A stretch of 64,000 nt of DNA from Plantactinospora soyae (GCF_014874095.1 NZ_JADBEB010000001.1:8742001-8806000), one strand, 5' to 3'; shown: positions 1 through 8,382, counted from the stretch's first letter. Translations and numbers: made by a program. The notes: generated by a model from the sequence alone, not told the origin.

Positions 1-718
1 GCACGGCGACGGGCTGGCGGTGGAGGTGCTCGGGGACCTCGGCACCGCCGACCGGATCGCCGTACTGGTGCCCGGGGTGGACAACACGCTGCGGGACTTC
101 GACCGGGGACTTGGCGGGGTGTCCCGGCGAGCGCCGTCGGTCCAGGCCCGGATCCTGTACGACGAGATCCGGGCCGCCCAGCCCGACGCGCGGGTGGCGG
201 TGCTGGCCTGGTTGGGCTACGACCCGCCGAACGGGCTGGGCCGGGCGGCGGCCCGCCAGGAGAGCGCCCGACCCGGGGCACAGGCCCTGCTCGACCTGGT
301 CCGGACGCTGGCCCGACACCGCCCGGCCGCCACGGTCACCCTGATCGGGCACAGCTACGGCGCGCTGGTGATCGGGCTCGCCGCGCCGGCACTACCGGCC
401 CAGGTCACCGGGATCGTCACCGTGGGCGGGGTCGGGATGGGCGTGGACGAGGTCGGCGAGCTGCATACCGGCGCGACCGTCTGGGCCGCCGAGGCACCGG
501 ACGACTGGATCCGCTGGTTGCCGCCGCTGCAGGTACTCGGATTCGGCCACGGTGTCCGGCCGGCGGCGCCGGGCTTCGGCGCCCGGCGGATGCCGGTCGA
601 CGGGGTGACCGGCCACGATGGCTACCTGGTGTCCGGCACCGGGACCTTGCGGGCGGTGGCCCTGCTCACGCTCGGCCGGACCGGGTCGGTGGCCGGGGCG
701 GCGGTGGCGGCCCGATGA
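1..718 (+). CDS. Alpha/beta hydrolase, DUF1023-like (5' end outside window)
   Basis: The reading frame is open from base 2, and the first residues already fit the family (VLVPGVDNT follows within 30 codons), so the gene very probably starts upstream of the window; GTG at 20 is only the first start codon inside it. The visible ~235 residues are an alpha/beta hydrolase. The nucleophile elbow GHSYG has its Ser at 353-355, and a late GHDGY motif may supply the catalytic His. Actinobacterial DUF1023 proteins are lipase-like hydrolases of unknown substrate. The stop overlaps the next start by 4 nt (ATGA at 715), so translation is probably coupled to the acyltransferase. Together they could remodel a lipid or cell-surface sugar, which is inference only. 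Confidence 0.8.
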   Translation, partial: HGDGLAVEVLGDLGTADRIAVLVPGVDNTLRDFDRGLGGVSRRAPSVQARILYDEIRAAQPDARVAVLAWLGYDPPNGLGRAAARQESARPGAQALLDLVRTLARHRPAATVTLIGHSYGALVIGLAAPALPAQVTGIVTVGGVGMGVDEVGELHTGATVWAAEAPDDWIRWLPPLQVLGFGHGVRPAAPGFGARRMPVDGVTGHDGYLVSGTGTLRAVALLTLGRTGSVAGAAVAAR

Positions 719-2022
719 GCACGATCGAACGGCAACCGGCCATCAGCACAGGCCAGCGGGCCACCGCCGAAGATCGACAGCACGGTCGCGACGACGCCGG
801 ACGGGATCGGGACGGCGCCGGACGGGATCGGGACGGTGCCGGACGGGACCGGGGCATCGACGGGCTGCGGGCGTACGCGATCGGCGGGGTGGTGCTCGGA
901 CACTGGCTGGTGACCGCCCTGGTGCTGCTTCCCGGCGGGGCGCTGCGGCCGGCCAGTCCGCTGATCGCGATGCCGGGACTGGTGCCGGCGACCTGGCTGC
1001 TCGAGACGCTCGGGCTGTTCTTCTTCGTCAGCGGTTACGGCTCGGCCAGGTCACTGCGGTCGGCCACCGACCGTGGGCTCGGATCGACGGACTGGCTGCG
1101 GCGACGACTCGGTCGGCTGCTCCGGCCGGTACTGCTGCTGCTCGGCGGCTGGCTGGTGGCGCTGGCCCTCGCGGCGGCGCTCGGCACCCCGGCCGCGACG
1201 CTGCGGACCGCCGCCACGCTGGTGATCAGTCCCCTGTGGTTCCTGCTGCCGCTGGTGGTGCTGATCGCCCTGACCGGCCCCCTGTCCCGGGCACTGCACC
1301 GGTACGGAGCAATGCGCTTGAGCGCGGTTGCGGTGGCCCTGGTCGCCCTCGGGGACCTGGCCGGCCGGAACCTGTCGGACACCCGGGACTGGCCGGTGCC
1401 GCTGCCCGGCGACGGAAGTTGGCGGGTGCCGGTCGCCGTGCTCGCCGCCTGGCTGGTGCCGTACCTGCTCGGCATGGCGCTGGCCGGCGGTCGGCTCGGG
1501 GAACGGCGTACCGGATGGTGGCTGTTGCTGGGCGGGGCGGCCGGGATGACCGCCCTGGTGTGGTACGCCGGCTATCCGGCCAGCGCGGTCGGCGTACCCG
1601 GGGCTGGGATGTCCAACCTCGACCCGCCGTCGCTGTTCGCGGTCTCGCTGGCCCTCGCCCAGATCGGCGTGGCCCTGCTGATCCGGCCGGCCCTGGCCGG
1701 CTGGCTGTCCCGGCCGGGCCGGTGGCGACCGGTGCACCGGCTCAACGGCGCCGCGATGAGCGTCTACCTGTGGCACCAGAGCACCCTGCTCGGGGTCACG
1801 GCGCTCGCCGCGCTCGTCGCCCGGCTGGTCGGCGGCGGCGCCGTACCCGGCCTGCACTCGGCGCCGGACGGGCCCGGCTGGGTACTCGCCCGGCTGGCCT
1901 GGCTGCCGCTGCTCGGTCTGGTCCTGGCCGTGCTGGTCGGACGACCGGCCCGGCCGGAACCGGGGTCGACGCCGAGGGCGGTCGGCGCCGACCTGCCGCG
2001 GATGCGACGCCGGTCGGGATGA
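715..2022 (+). CDS. Membrane acyltransferase, acyltransferase-3 family
   Basis: This 435-residue polytopic protein has the N-terminal helix GIDGLRAYAIGGVVLGHW. The His in it (about residue 63) corresponds to the conserved His of acyltransferase-3 (OafA/NodX-type) enzymes, which move acyl groups onto sugars or lipids at the membrane. About ten hydrophobic segments follow, with basic loops such as WLRRRLGRLLRP. The first 48 residues are hydrophilic and contain three copies of a GRDRDGA-like heptad encoded by a 21-bp DNA repeat. The true start could therefore be further in, but the ATGA overlap with the preceding hydrolase supports 715. The substrate cannot be told from sequence. Confidence 0.85.
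   Translation: MSTIERQPAISTGQRATAEDRQHGRDDAGRDRDGAGRDRDGAGRDRGIDGLRAYAIGGVVLGHWLVTALVLLPGGALRPASPLIAMPGLVPATWLLETLGLFFFVSGYGSARSLRSATDRGLGSTDWLRRRLGRLLRPVLLLLGGWLVALALAAALGTPAATLRTAATLVISPLWFLLPLVVLIALTGPLSRALHRYGAMRLSAVAVALVALGDLAGRNLSDTRDWPVPLPGDGSWRVPVAVLAAWLVPYLLGMALAGGRLGERRTGWWLLLGGAAGMTALVWYAGYPASAVGVPGAGMSNLDPPSLFAVSLALAQIGVALLIRPALAGWLSRPGRWRPVHRLNGAAMSVYLWHQSTLLGVTALAALVARLVGGGAVPGLHSAPDGPGWVLARLAWLPLLGLVLAVLVGRPARPEPGSTPRAVGADLPRMRRRSG
796..858 (+). repeat. Three tandem 21-bp units inside the acyltransferase start
   Basis: Units begin at 796, 817 and 838 and differ by one or two bases. They encode GRDRDGA-like heptads ahead of the first membrane helix. The length is a multiple of three, so expansion or loss keeps frame. 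Confidence 0.85.
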
Positions 2023-2239
2023 ACCGGGGGCGGCGTACGAGACGTGCGCCGCCCACCCGCCGCCCCGCGTACCGCAGGGTGAACAGGTCCGCGCGGCGAT
2101 CGTCCCCGGCCCAGTGCCAGTGCCAGTGCCCGGCCCAGTGCCCGTGCCCGTGCCGACAGTCGGCAATCCGTCGGCTGACTTCGCTCCCGGGGGTGGTGCG
2201 GGTGTACGATGACTCGCGTTCCAGTGCCCGGCCGGCAGA

Positions 2240-2274
2240 AGGAGGTGATCGCTGTGCGAGATAGCGATCCTCCT
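2240..2274 (+). promoter_or_regulatory. Hairpin sequestering an extended Shine-Dalgarno
   Basis: Bases 2239-2250 read AAGGAGGTGATC, a perfect 12-nt match to the 3' end of actinobacterial 16S rRNA. AGGAGG(TG)ATCGCT at 2240-2253 can pair with AGCGATCCTCCT at 2263-2274, giving a 12-bp stem with a 2-nt bulge. The 9-nt loop begins with the GTG start codon at 2254. The pairing would hide both the ribosome site and the start. This is the layout of a translational attenuator or thermosensor; the function itself is inferred. Confidence 0.5.
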
Positions 2275-2307
2275 AGTCGTGGCCGGGCCCTTGGTCAGTC
2301 CGCCTGA
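2254..2307 (+). CDS. 17-residue leader-type ORF
   Basis: GTG at 2254 follows the 12-nt perfect Shine-Dalgarno by three bases and encodes MRDSDPPSRGRALGQSA before TGA at 2305. The peptide has no recognisable family. The unusual initiation region, with an anti-SD CCTCCT inside the ORF's own codons 6-7, suggests that regulation rather than the peptide is what matters. It could equally be a chance short ORF. Confidence 0.4.
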   Translation: MRDSDPPSRGRALGQSA

Positions 2308-2537
2308 GTCATTGACTTCCCTGGCCGGCTGACCCAGCTCGCTCCACACCGCATCCCAGGCCCTGCCGGCATCGACCGGCACGCCGAGGGCTGCGCGCCT
2401 CGACGGCGGTAGCCGAGTTCGAGCGTGTGTGGAGCCTCCCGGTCACGACTTCGTGTGCGCGTCCGCTGATCCCCAGACCTCCCTACCCGGCCCTGCGCCG
2501 ACCCGGGACGTCTCAGTCGCCACCGGAGAGCAGAATC

Positions 2538-2624
2538 ATGAGCCGTTACGCCGCCCCACTCGGTTTCACCCTCGCCGCCGCCTGGATCGTGGTGGTCTTC
2601 ATGCTGGTCCGCGCGACCCCGTGA
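2538..2624 (+). CDS. 28-residue single-pass membrane peptide
   Basis: ATG at 2538 is preceded by GGAG at 2525-2528 (9-nt spacing). The peptide is MSRYAAPLGF followed by one strongly hydrophobic segment (about residues 9-24) and a short RATP tail. It looks like a small actinobacterial membrane protein rather than noise because the hydrophobic block, start site and stop are coherent. Its function is unknown. It probably shares a transcript with the leader ORF at 2254. Confidence 0.5.
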   Translation: MSRYAAPLGFTLAAAWIVVVFMLVRATP

Positions 2625-2677
2625 GCATGGGAACCCTCGCCACCGCCGGAACGCGGTCGCGCAGTCGTCCGTCGTCG

Positions 2678-2717
2678 CGTACCCGGCCGGGCCGGTAACC
2701 GGGACCGGCCGGGTACG
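2678..2717. terminator. Bidirectional hairpin terminator
   Basis: GTACCCGGCCGG (2679-2690) pairs perfectly with CCGGCCGGGTAC (2705-2716), and one further C-G pair closes the base. It lies between the plus-strand small-ORF transcript and the convergent VWA operon. No T-tract is present, as is usual in actinobacteria. Confidence 0.65.
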
Positions 2718-2763
2718 TCGTACGACCGCGTCGGGCGTTGCACCGCAGCACCCCGCGCACCCC

Positions 2764-3714
2764 TCAGACCAGCCGGGACGTCCAGATCAGGCTCATCCCC
2801 GCCGCGCAGAGTGCGAAGAGCAGCGCGATACCCGCGTACCACTGGGTGATCTCCCGGGGTTCGGTCCGGAACCCGATCGAACTTCCCATGTCCTGGTACA
2901 CCTGCTTCAGTTCGCTGACCGACGCCGCCTCGTAGAAGAAGCCCTGGGTGGTCTCGGCGAGTTCGGCGAGGGCCAGCCGGTCGACCGGTACCCGCTGCAC
3001 CTGGCCGCCGATGTCGACCTGACCGGAGTCCGTGCCGAACGCGATGGTCGAGACCGGCACGTTGGCCGCCTGCGCGGCCGCACCCGCCTCCTCGACCGAC
3101 CGGCCCGAGGTCCGGTAGCCGTCGGAGAGCAGCACGATCCGGGCCGGTGGGATGCCCTGGGCGCCGTCCGCCGGAACGGACCGGATCGCCTCCAGGCAGG
3201 TGAAGACCGCCTCGCCGGTGGCGGTCGCCTCGGCCAGGACCAGGCCGTCGATCGCCTGGGTGACCGCCGGGCGGTCCTTGCCGGGCGGCACCAGCACGTT
3301 CGCGGACTTGGCGAAGGCCACCAGACCCAGGTTGTACGTCGGCGGAAGTTCGGCGACGAACTGCTTGGCCGCCTCCTGGGCCGCCTCCAACCGGTTCGGC
3401 GCCACGTCGTCGGCCTCCATCGACAGCGACACGTCGATCGCCAGCATGATCGTGGCCCGTTCCAGCGGCTCCTTCCGGTCCACCGAGGGCCGCGCCATCC
3501 CGGTGGCGAGGACGAGAAGACTCAGCAGGAAGACACCGGCCGCGGCGTGCCGGCGCCAGCCGAGCCCCTTGGGCGCGAGCGTACGCAGCAGTTCGACGTT
3601 GGTGAAGCGCAGCGCGTACGTGCGGCGGTGCAGTTGGCGCCAGACGTACGCCCCGGTGAGGGCGAGCACCGGCAGTACGGCCAGCAGCCACCAGGGTTGC
3701 AGAAAACGGATCAT
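2764..3714 (-). CDS. VWA-domain membrane protein (BatA-like)
   Basis: This 316-residue protein has membrane helices near residues 8-25 and 57-75. A von Willebrand factor A domain follows, with the MIDAS motif DVSLS (D94, S96, S98) intact, and a third helix lies at the C terminus (about 293-313). It matches BatA/aerotolerance-type VWA proteins, which act with MoxR ATPases and DUF58 proteins in complexes thought to insert metals or remodel partner proteins at the membrane. Its start ATG overlaps the DUF58 stop by 4 nt, so it is the third gene of the MoxR-DUF58-VWA operon. The client is unknown. Confidence 0.88.
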   Translation of the reverse strand: MIRFLQPWWLLAVLPVLALTGAYVWRQLHRRTYALRFTNVELLRTLAPKGLGWRRHAAAGVFLLSLLVLATGMARPSVDRKEPLERATIMLAIDVSLSMEADDVAPNRLEAAQEAAKQFVAELPPTYNLGLVAFAKSANVLVPPGKDRPAVTQAIDGLVLAEATATGEAVFTCLEAIRSVPADGAQGIPPARIVLLSDGYRTSGRSVEEAGAAAQAANVPVSTIAFGTDSGQVDIGGQVQRVPVDRLALAELAETTQGFFYEAASVSELKQVYQDMGSSIGFRTEPREITQWYAGIALLFALCAAGMSLIWTSRLV

Positions 3715-4673
3715 CGAGTCGTCCCCCGGGTACGGGCGTGCCGCTGCGCTGCGACGAAGCGCACCATGTCCAGCAGCCAGTCGGAGTCGGTACGGAGCCG
3801 CAGGTGCGCCGCACCGGCGGCCCGCAGTTCGTGGGCGATCGCCGCGCGCTGGGCGGCGGCGGCAGCGGCGTAACGGCGCCGCAGGCGGGGGTCGGCGGTC
3901 TGCACCTCGTGCAGTTCACCACTTTCGGGGTCGACGACGGCGAGCACCCCGACGTCCGGCAACTCCAGCTCACGCGGGTCGACGACCTCGATGGCGAGCA
4001 CCTCGTGCCGGACACCGAGCTTGCGCATCGGGCGTCCCCACTGCTCGGGCGGGGCCAGGAAGTCCGAGATCACCACGGCCATTCCGCGCCGCCTCGGCGG
4101 CCGGTTGAGCGCGTCGACCAGGGCGCCGAGATCGGTACGACCGGGTCTGGACTCCAGCTTCGCGATGGTCCGCAGCAGGCCCTGGGCCTCCTTGCGGCCG
4201 GGCCGGGCCGGCAGGCGCAGCACGCCCGATCCGCCGGTCCCCGGGCCGGAGCCGGTGGCCCCGCCGGGACCGGTGCCGATCACCGCGCCGATCCGGTTGC
4301 CGCCCCGCACCGTCAGGTGGGCGATCGCCGCCGCGGCGGCGACCACGAGTTCCCGCTTGAGCCAGCGGCCGGTGCCGAAGTCGAGGCTGGCGGAGAGGTC
4401 CACCGCCATCCAGCTCTCCAGCTCCCGGTCCGCCACCGTACGCCGGACGTGCGGCACGGTGGTCCGGGCCGTCACCGGCCAGTCCATCCGGCGTACGTCG
4501 TCGCCGGGGCGGTACTCCCGGGACTCCCCCGCCTCGGTGCCGGGCCCCGGCAGCAGGCCGAGGTAGTCGCCCTGGAGCAGCCCGTCCAGTTTCCGGGTGA
4601 CGAGCAACTGCAGCCGGGACAGTACGGCCTCGGCTCGGGCCGGATTCGGGTTGATCGGGGTACCACTCATCAT
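3711..4673 (-). CDS. DUF58 domain protein
   Basis: The protein has 320 residues from ATG at 4673, which overlaps the MoxR stop (ATGA). The hallmark DUF58 block YRPGDDVRRMDW is at residues 54-65, followed by a VWA-like fold with AVDLSASLDFG. An upstream-extended frame exists but has no support: the overlap and family length fix the start here. DUF58 proteins occur almost invariably beside MoxR ATPases and VWA proteins, as here. The molecular role is not established, and membrane-protein or metal-centre maturation is the usual guess. Confidence 0.9.
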   Translation of the reverse strand: MMSGTPINPNPARAEAVLSRLQLLVTRKLDGLLQGDYLGLLPGPGTEAGESREYRPGDDVRRMDWPVTARTTVPHVRRTVADRELESWMAVDLSASLDFGTGRWLKRELVVAAAAAIAHLTVRGGNRIGAVIGTGPGGATGSGPGTGGSGVLRLPARPGRKEAQGLLRTIAKLESRPGRTDLGALVDALNRPPRRRGMAVVISDFLAPPEQWGRPMRKLGVRHEVLAIEVVDPRELELPDVGVLAVVDPESGELHEVQTADPRLRRRYAAAAAAQRAAIAHELRAAGAAHLRLRTDSDWLLDMVRFVAAQRHARTRGTTR

Positions 4674-5827
4674 GCCGGCGGGCGTCCCGGCCACGTCGAA
4701 CCGGCCGCCGGAGCCGGCGCGGCCGGCGAGGAGCCGAGCGGAAGACCGGAGCTGGCACCGTTCGACGGTGCCGGGCTGGCGTTCTGCCGGGGCGTGACCG
4801 AGGGCAGCGGAATCGTGGACATCACCCGGTCGACGACGTGGTCGGCCGGGATGTTGTCGGCCAGCGCGTCGTAGCTGAGCACCAGCCGGTGCCGGAGGAT
4901 GTCCGGCGCGATGTCCTGCACGTCCTGCGGCAGCGCGTAGTCGCGGCCCCGCATCAGGGCGAGCGCGCGGGTGGCCCGGACGATGCCGAGCGAGGCGCGG
5001 GGGCTGGCGCCGTACTGGATGAGCTGGGCCACGTCCGGCATGCCGTGCTCGGCCGGGGCGCGGGTGGCGAGCACCAGCCGTACCGCGTAGTCGACCAGCG
5101 CGTTGTGTACGAACACCCGGTCGGCCTTCTGCTGCAACGTGACGAGTTCGAGCGGCGTGAAGACCGACGACGGCTCCGGCGGGCTGACCCCCATCCGGTA
5201 GACGATCTCCCGCTCCTCGGCGTCGGTGGGATAACCGACCAGGATCTTCATCAGGAAGCGGTCCCGCTGCGCCTCGGGCAGCGGATAGACACCCTCCTGC
5301 TCGATCGGGTTCTGGGTGGCCATCACCAGGAACGGGTTCGGCACCCGGTGCGTCTGCCCGCCGATCGAGACCTGCTGCTCGGACATCACCTCCAGCAGCG
5401 CCGACTGCACCTTGGCCGGTGCCCGGTTGATTTCGTCGGCGAGCAGGAAGTTGACGAACACCGGGCCGAGTTCGACGTCGAACTTCTCGCTCGACTGCCG
5501 GTAGATCCGGGTACCCACGATGTCCGCCGGCACCAGGTCCGGGGTGAACTGCACCCGGGCGAACGTACCGCCGACCACCCGGGCCAGGGTCTCCACGGCG
5601 AGGGTCTTGGCCACCCCCGGTACGCCTTCGAGCAGGCAGTGCCCCCGGGCCAGCAGGGCGACGAACATCCGCTCCACCATCCGGTCCTGCCCGACGATCA
5701 CCCGCTTGACCTCGAACAGGGCGCGTTCGAGCAGGGTCGCGTCTTCGGCCGGGGTGGAGCCCGCGGCGGGGCCGGCACCCCCGACGTCGGGCGGGGTCTG
5801 GGCGTCGGGCGTGGTCGGCTGGGCCAC
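4670..5827 (-). CDS. MoxR-family AAA+ ATPase
   Basis: The protein has 385 residues starting at GTG 5827, which has GGAGG at 5832-5836 just upstream. Walker A is GVPGVAKT (residues 68-75) and Walker B FLLADEIN (127-133). The sensor region MATQNPIEQEGVYPLPEAQRDRF is typical of MoxR chaperone-like ATPases. A short Pro/Ala/Ser-rich tail follows the AAA lid. It is the first gene of the three-gene operon running to 2764. The frame remains open for about 150 codons upstream, but the ribosome site and family length argue against a longer protein. Confidence 0.92.
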   Translation of the reverse strand: MAQPTTPDAQTPPDVGGAGPAAGSTPAEDATLLERALFEVKRVIVGQDRMVERMFVALLARGHCLLEGVPGVAKTLAVETLARVVGGTFARVQFTPDLVPADIVGTRIYRQSSEKFDVELGPVFVNFLLADEINRAPAKVQSALLEVMSEQQVSIGGQTHRVPNPFLVMATQNPIEQEGVYPLPEAQRDRFLMKILVGYPTDAEEREIVYRMGVSPPEPSSVFTPLELVTLQQKADRVFVHNALVDYAVRLVLATRAPAEHGMPDVAQLIQYGASPRASLGIVRATRALALMRGRDYALPQDVQDIAPDILRHRLVLSYDALADNIPADHVVDRVMSTIPLPSVTPRQNASPAPSNGASSGLPLGSSPAAPAPAAGSTWPGRPPA

Positions 5828-5995
5828 CGGTCCTCCACAGCGGGGTGCACGGAATCGATTGGGTCGGCGCGAGGCCGACGCCCCCAAGCCTCGCACGTCC
5901 GCCTGTGAGCCGACGAAGGGAGAACCGGATTTGCGGTTCCGAGCCTCCGCAATCCGCGAAACGGGTCGGACCGGGTAGACATAGAGGGAGTTTCC

Positions 5996-6085
5996 ATGTG
6001 TACGATGCAGCGAATCGCCGGGCGGCTCCCCCCGTGGCCGCCCGGCGATCTCTATGATCCGGCCGCCGTAGACTCGCCGCCGTGA
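5996..6085 (+). CDS. Possible 29-residue upstream ORF coupled to the next gene
   Basis: ATG at 5996 is preceded by GAGGGAG (5984-5990), a strong Shine-Dalgarno with 5-nt spacing. The peptide begins MCTMQRIAGRLPPWPPG and ends at TGA 6083-6085, overlapping the GTG start of the next gene in a GTGA tetranucleotide. A 12-bp perfect hairpin (6014-6049) lies inside it. Either this is a leader peptide translationally coupled to the gene at 6082, or that gene is leaderless from its own -10 box and this ORF is incidental. Family unknown. Confidence 0.35.
   Translation: MCTMQRIAGRLPPWPPGDLYDPAAVDSPP
6014..6049. promoter_or_regulatory. 12-bp perfect hairpin ahead of the gene at 6082
   Basis: ATCGCCGGGCGG (6014-6025) and CCGCCCGGCGAT (6038-6049) form a perfect stem with a 12-nt loop. 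It is placed 33 nt before the GTG at 6082 and could act as an attenuator or terminator. Confidence 0.5.
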
Positions 6086-6312
6086 GCGACACCTCCTCCG
6101 CAGAGCTCCCCCGGATCTGCTCGGCCCGTGGCTGTCAGGCCCCGGCGGTCTGGGCACTGCACTGGAACAACCCCCGGCTGCACACTCCGGAACGCAGGAA
6201 GACCTGGCTCGCCTGCGCCACGCACCGGGAGTCGCTCGGCGAGTTTCTCGGCGCGCGCGGGTTCCTTCGGGAGGTAGCACCGGCCGACGGATCGCCTACG
6301 CTCGACACGTGA
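6082..6312 (+). CDS. Small conserved Cys/His protein
   Basis: This 76-residue protein has C13-x4-C18 near the start and C45-x2-H48 later (RICSARGC and ACATH), plausible as a small zinc site. I recognise it only as a conserved hypothetical often found beside PH-domain membrane genes. TAGACT at 6069-6074 sits 7 nt before the GTG, so the mRNA may be leaderless; alternatively it is coupled to the ORF at 5996. The next two genes encode membrane PH-domain proteins in the same direction, so a shared operon is likely. Confidence 0.7.
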   Translation: MSDTSSAELPRICSARGCQAPAVWALHWNNPRLHTPERRKTWLACATHRESLGEFLGARGFLREVAPADGSPTLDT

Positions 6313-6370
6313 ACGAGCGAGGCGGCAACCCGGGTGAGCGGCGCGACCGACGGGTGAACGGGGCGGCGAC

Positions 6371-6952
6371 GTGAGTGAACACGGCGAGCAGTCGCCGACC
6401 GGCGCCGTACCACCCGCGCCGACAGGCGGTCCCGTACCACCCGAGCAGCCGGTGGGCGGGCCGACGGATCCGCTGGAGCCGTGGCCGGAGACCGTCCGGT
6501 GGCAGCCGGTGTCCCAGGATCTGATCTGGGTGGAGGCGCTGCGGCTCAGCATCGGAATGCTGGTCGTGATCGCGGGCCTCCTGATCGGCCTCGTCCTGAC
6601 CGGCAGTTGGCCGTTCGGCCTCGCTCTCGGCCTGGCCGTCCTGCTGACCGTCTGGCGGCTGCTGGTGATCGCGCGGGCGGTCCGGGCCTGGGGGTACGCC
6701 GAGCGCGACAACGATCTGCTCGTCCGGCACGGCCTGCTGGTCCGGCGACTGTCGATCGTGCCGTACGCCCGGATGCAGTTCGTGGACGTCACCGCCGGCC
6801 CACTGGAGCGGGCCTTCAAGCTGGCCACCGTGCAGTTGCACACGGCGGCGGCGGCGAGCGACGCCCGGGTGCCGGGGCTGCGGCCGGCCGAGGCGTCCCG
6901 GCTGCGGGACCGGCTCACCGCCCTCGGCGAGGACCGGGCGGAGGGTATATGA
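6371..6952 (+). CDS. Bacterial PH-domain membrane protein (YdbS-like)
   Basis: This 193-residue protein has a Pro-rich N terminus (1-40), two adjacent membrane helices (about 56-77 and 80-101), then a bacterial PH (bPH2) domain with the typical LLVRHGLLVRRLSIVPYARMQFVDV run. GTG at 6371 is taken as start; its ribosome site is weak. The stop overlaps the next start (ATGA at 6949). YdbS/YdbT pairs have been linked to resistance against bacteriocins and membrane-active compounds in Bacillus; that role here is inference. Confidence 0.85.
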   Translation: MSEHGEQSPTGAVPPAPTGGPVPPEQPVGGPTDPLEPWPETVRWQPVSQDLIWVEALRLSIGMLVVIAGLLIGLVLTGSWPFGLALGLAVLLTVWRLLVIARAVRAWGYAERDNDLLVRHGLLVRRLSIVPYARMQFVDVTAGPLERAFKLATVQLHTAAAASDARVPGLRPAEASRLRDRLTALGEDRAEGI

Positions 6953-8382
6953 CCACTGACGGCGTCACCGAGCCCCGGCGGCGGCTGCATCCGCTGAGCC
7001 CGGTGCTCCAGTCGGCGAAGTCCCTGGTGGTGATCGTCGCGGCGCTCTCCTGGTCGACGCTGTCCCAGGTCGGGATCGGCTTCTTCAGCCTGCTGGTGGT
7101 GGTGCTGCTGATCGGCGCCGTCCTGCTCTCGGTGGTCAGCTGGTACAACACCGGTTACCACGTGGTCGGGCGGGAGTTGCGGATCCACGAGGGCCTGCTG
7201 TGGCGCCGTACCCGGGCCATCCCGCTGGAACGGTTGCAGTCGGTGGAGGTGGTACGCCCACTGCTGGCCCAGCTCACCGGCCTGGCCGAACTCCGGCTGG
7301 AGGTGGTCGGCGGCGGCAAGACGGAGGCGCCGCTGGCGTACGTCACGGTGGCCGACGCGATGGCCCTGCGGGAGCGCCTGCTGACGCTGGCCGGTCGGGC
7401 CCCGCATGCCGCACCGACGGCGTTCAGCGAGGCGCCGGAGTGGTCCGGGGCGGTACCGCCCGGCCAGTCCACGGTGCCGGGGCCGGGCCAGCCCGGAGCG
7501 GCGGGGCCGGGGCAGCCGGCGGCCGGGCCCGGTCTGCCCGGGATGTCGACCGTCGACACGCAGCCCGCCGGGCGGCATCTGCACGCCGTGTCCAACCGCG
7601 ACCTGCTGATCAGTCAGCTCCTCACGCCGCAGGCGTTCCTGCTGCCGTTCGGCGTCGCCTTCGTGCTGGTGCAGTTCTTCACTGCGGACTCCTGGTCGTT
7701 CGTCGCCGTCGCCAGCACCCTCACCGCGATGGCCGGGGTGGTGCTGCAACCGATCCGGCGGGTGCTCGACGACTGGGACTTCCGGCTGGCCCGGGACGAC
7801 TCGGCGTTACGGGTCCGGCACGGTCTGCTGGAGACGCGGGCTCAGACCGTACCGCTGGACCGGTTGCAGGCGGTCGGGGCCACCTGGCCGCTGCTCTGGC
7901 GGATGAAGGGGTGGCTGCGGCTACGCCTCTCGGTGGCCGGCTACTCCGGCGGCGAGGTGGACGACCGGAAGAACCCGGACCGGCTGCTTCCGGTCGGTGA
8001 CCTGGAGACGGCTCAGCGGATCATGGCGGAGGTGCTGCCGGGCGTGAAGCTCGGCGGGGTGCTCACCCCACCGCCGGCCCGGGCCCGCTGGGTGCACCCG
8101 CTGGCCCGGACCTCGCTCGGCGCCGGCCTCTCCGCGCGGGTGTTCGCGGTCCGCTCCGGGCTGCTGACCCGGGAACTCTTCGTCGTGCCGTACGCCCGGA
8201 TCCAGAGTGTCCGGGTGGTCCAGGGACCGCTGCAACGGCGGCTCCGGCTGGCCACCGTCTATGCGGACACGGCCGGCGGTCCGGGCGCGGCGGCCCGGGA
8301 CCGCGACATCCACGAGGCGTGGGCGCTGGCGGCGGAACTCACCGCGCGGGCCCGGTCGGCCCGGCTCAGCGGCACAGGGTGA
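6949..8382 (+). CDS. Multi-PH-domain membrane protein (YdbT-like)
   Basis: This 477-residue partner of the preceding gene has three bPH2 repeats. Each carries the signature of a basic strand followed by IPLERLQSV, VPLDRLQAV or VPYARIQSV, then PLL/PLQ and R.RLATV-like strands. The repeats alternate with membrane helix pairs near residues 22-65 and 222-265. A Gly/Pro-rich linker lies around residues 155-200. The repeat count matches YdbT-type proteins. The last codons lie in a direct repeat that reappears at the end of the convergent gene. Confidence 0.85.
   Translation: MTTDGVTEPRRRLHPLSPVLQSAKSLVVIVAALSWSTLSQVGIGFFSLLVVVLLIGAVLLSVVSWYNTGYHVVGRELRIHEGLLWRRTRAIPLERLQSVEVVRPLLAQLTGLAELRLEVVGGGKTEAPLAYVTVADAMALRERLLTLAGRAPHAAPTAFSEAPEWSGAVPPGQSTVPGPGQPGAAGPGQPAAGPGLPGMSTVDTQPAGRHLHAVSNRDLLISQLLTPQAFLLPFGVAFVLVQFFTADSWSFVAVASTLTAMAGVVLQPIRRVLDDWDFRLARDDSALRVRHGLLETRAQTVPLDRLQAVGATWPLLWRMKGWLRLRLSVAGYSGGEVDDRKNPDRLLPVGDLETAQRIMAEVLPGVKLGGVLTPPPARARWVHPLARTSLGAGLSARVFAVRSGLLTRELFVVPYARIQSVRVVQGPLQRRLRLATVYADTAGGPGAAARDRDIHEAWALAAELTARARSARLSGTG

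Larger units (their letters stand above)
2023..2537 (+). other. Intergenic region holding a short leader transcript
   Basis: No long gene is present. From 2110 to 2155 there is a run of imperfect CCAGTG/CCCGTG repeats. A TACGAT -10-like hexamer lies at 2205-2210 without an obvious -35. After it come a perfect Shine-Dalgarno, a hairpin and a 17-codon ORF (separate entries). About 230 nt of apparently untranslated sequence then lead to a 28-codon ORF. Confidence 0.5.

Noticed and set aside
3711-6092. One 793-codon open frame covering DUF58 and far upstream
   Set aside because: The MoxR gene occupies 4670-5827 in another frame, and DUF58 family length plus the ATGA overlap at 4670-4673 fix a start at 4673.
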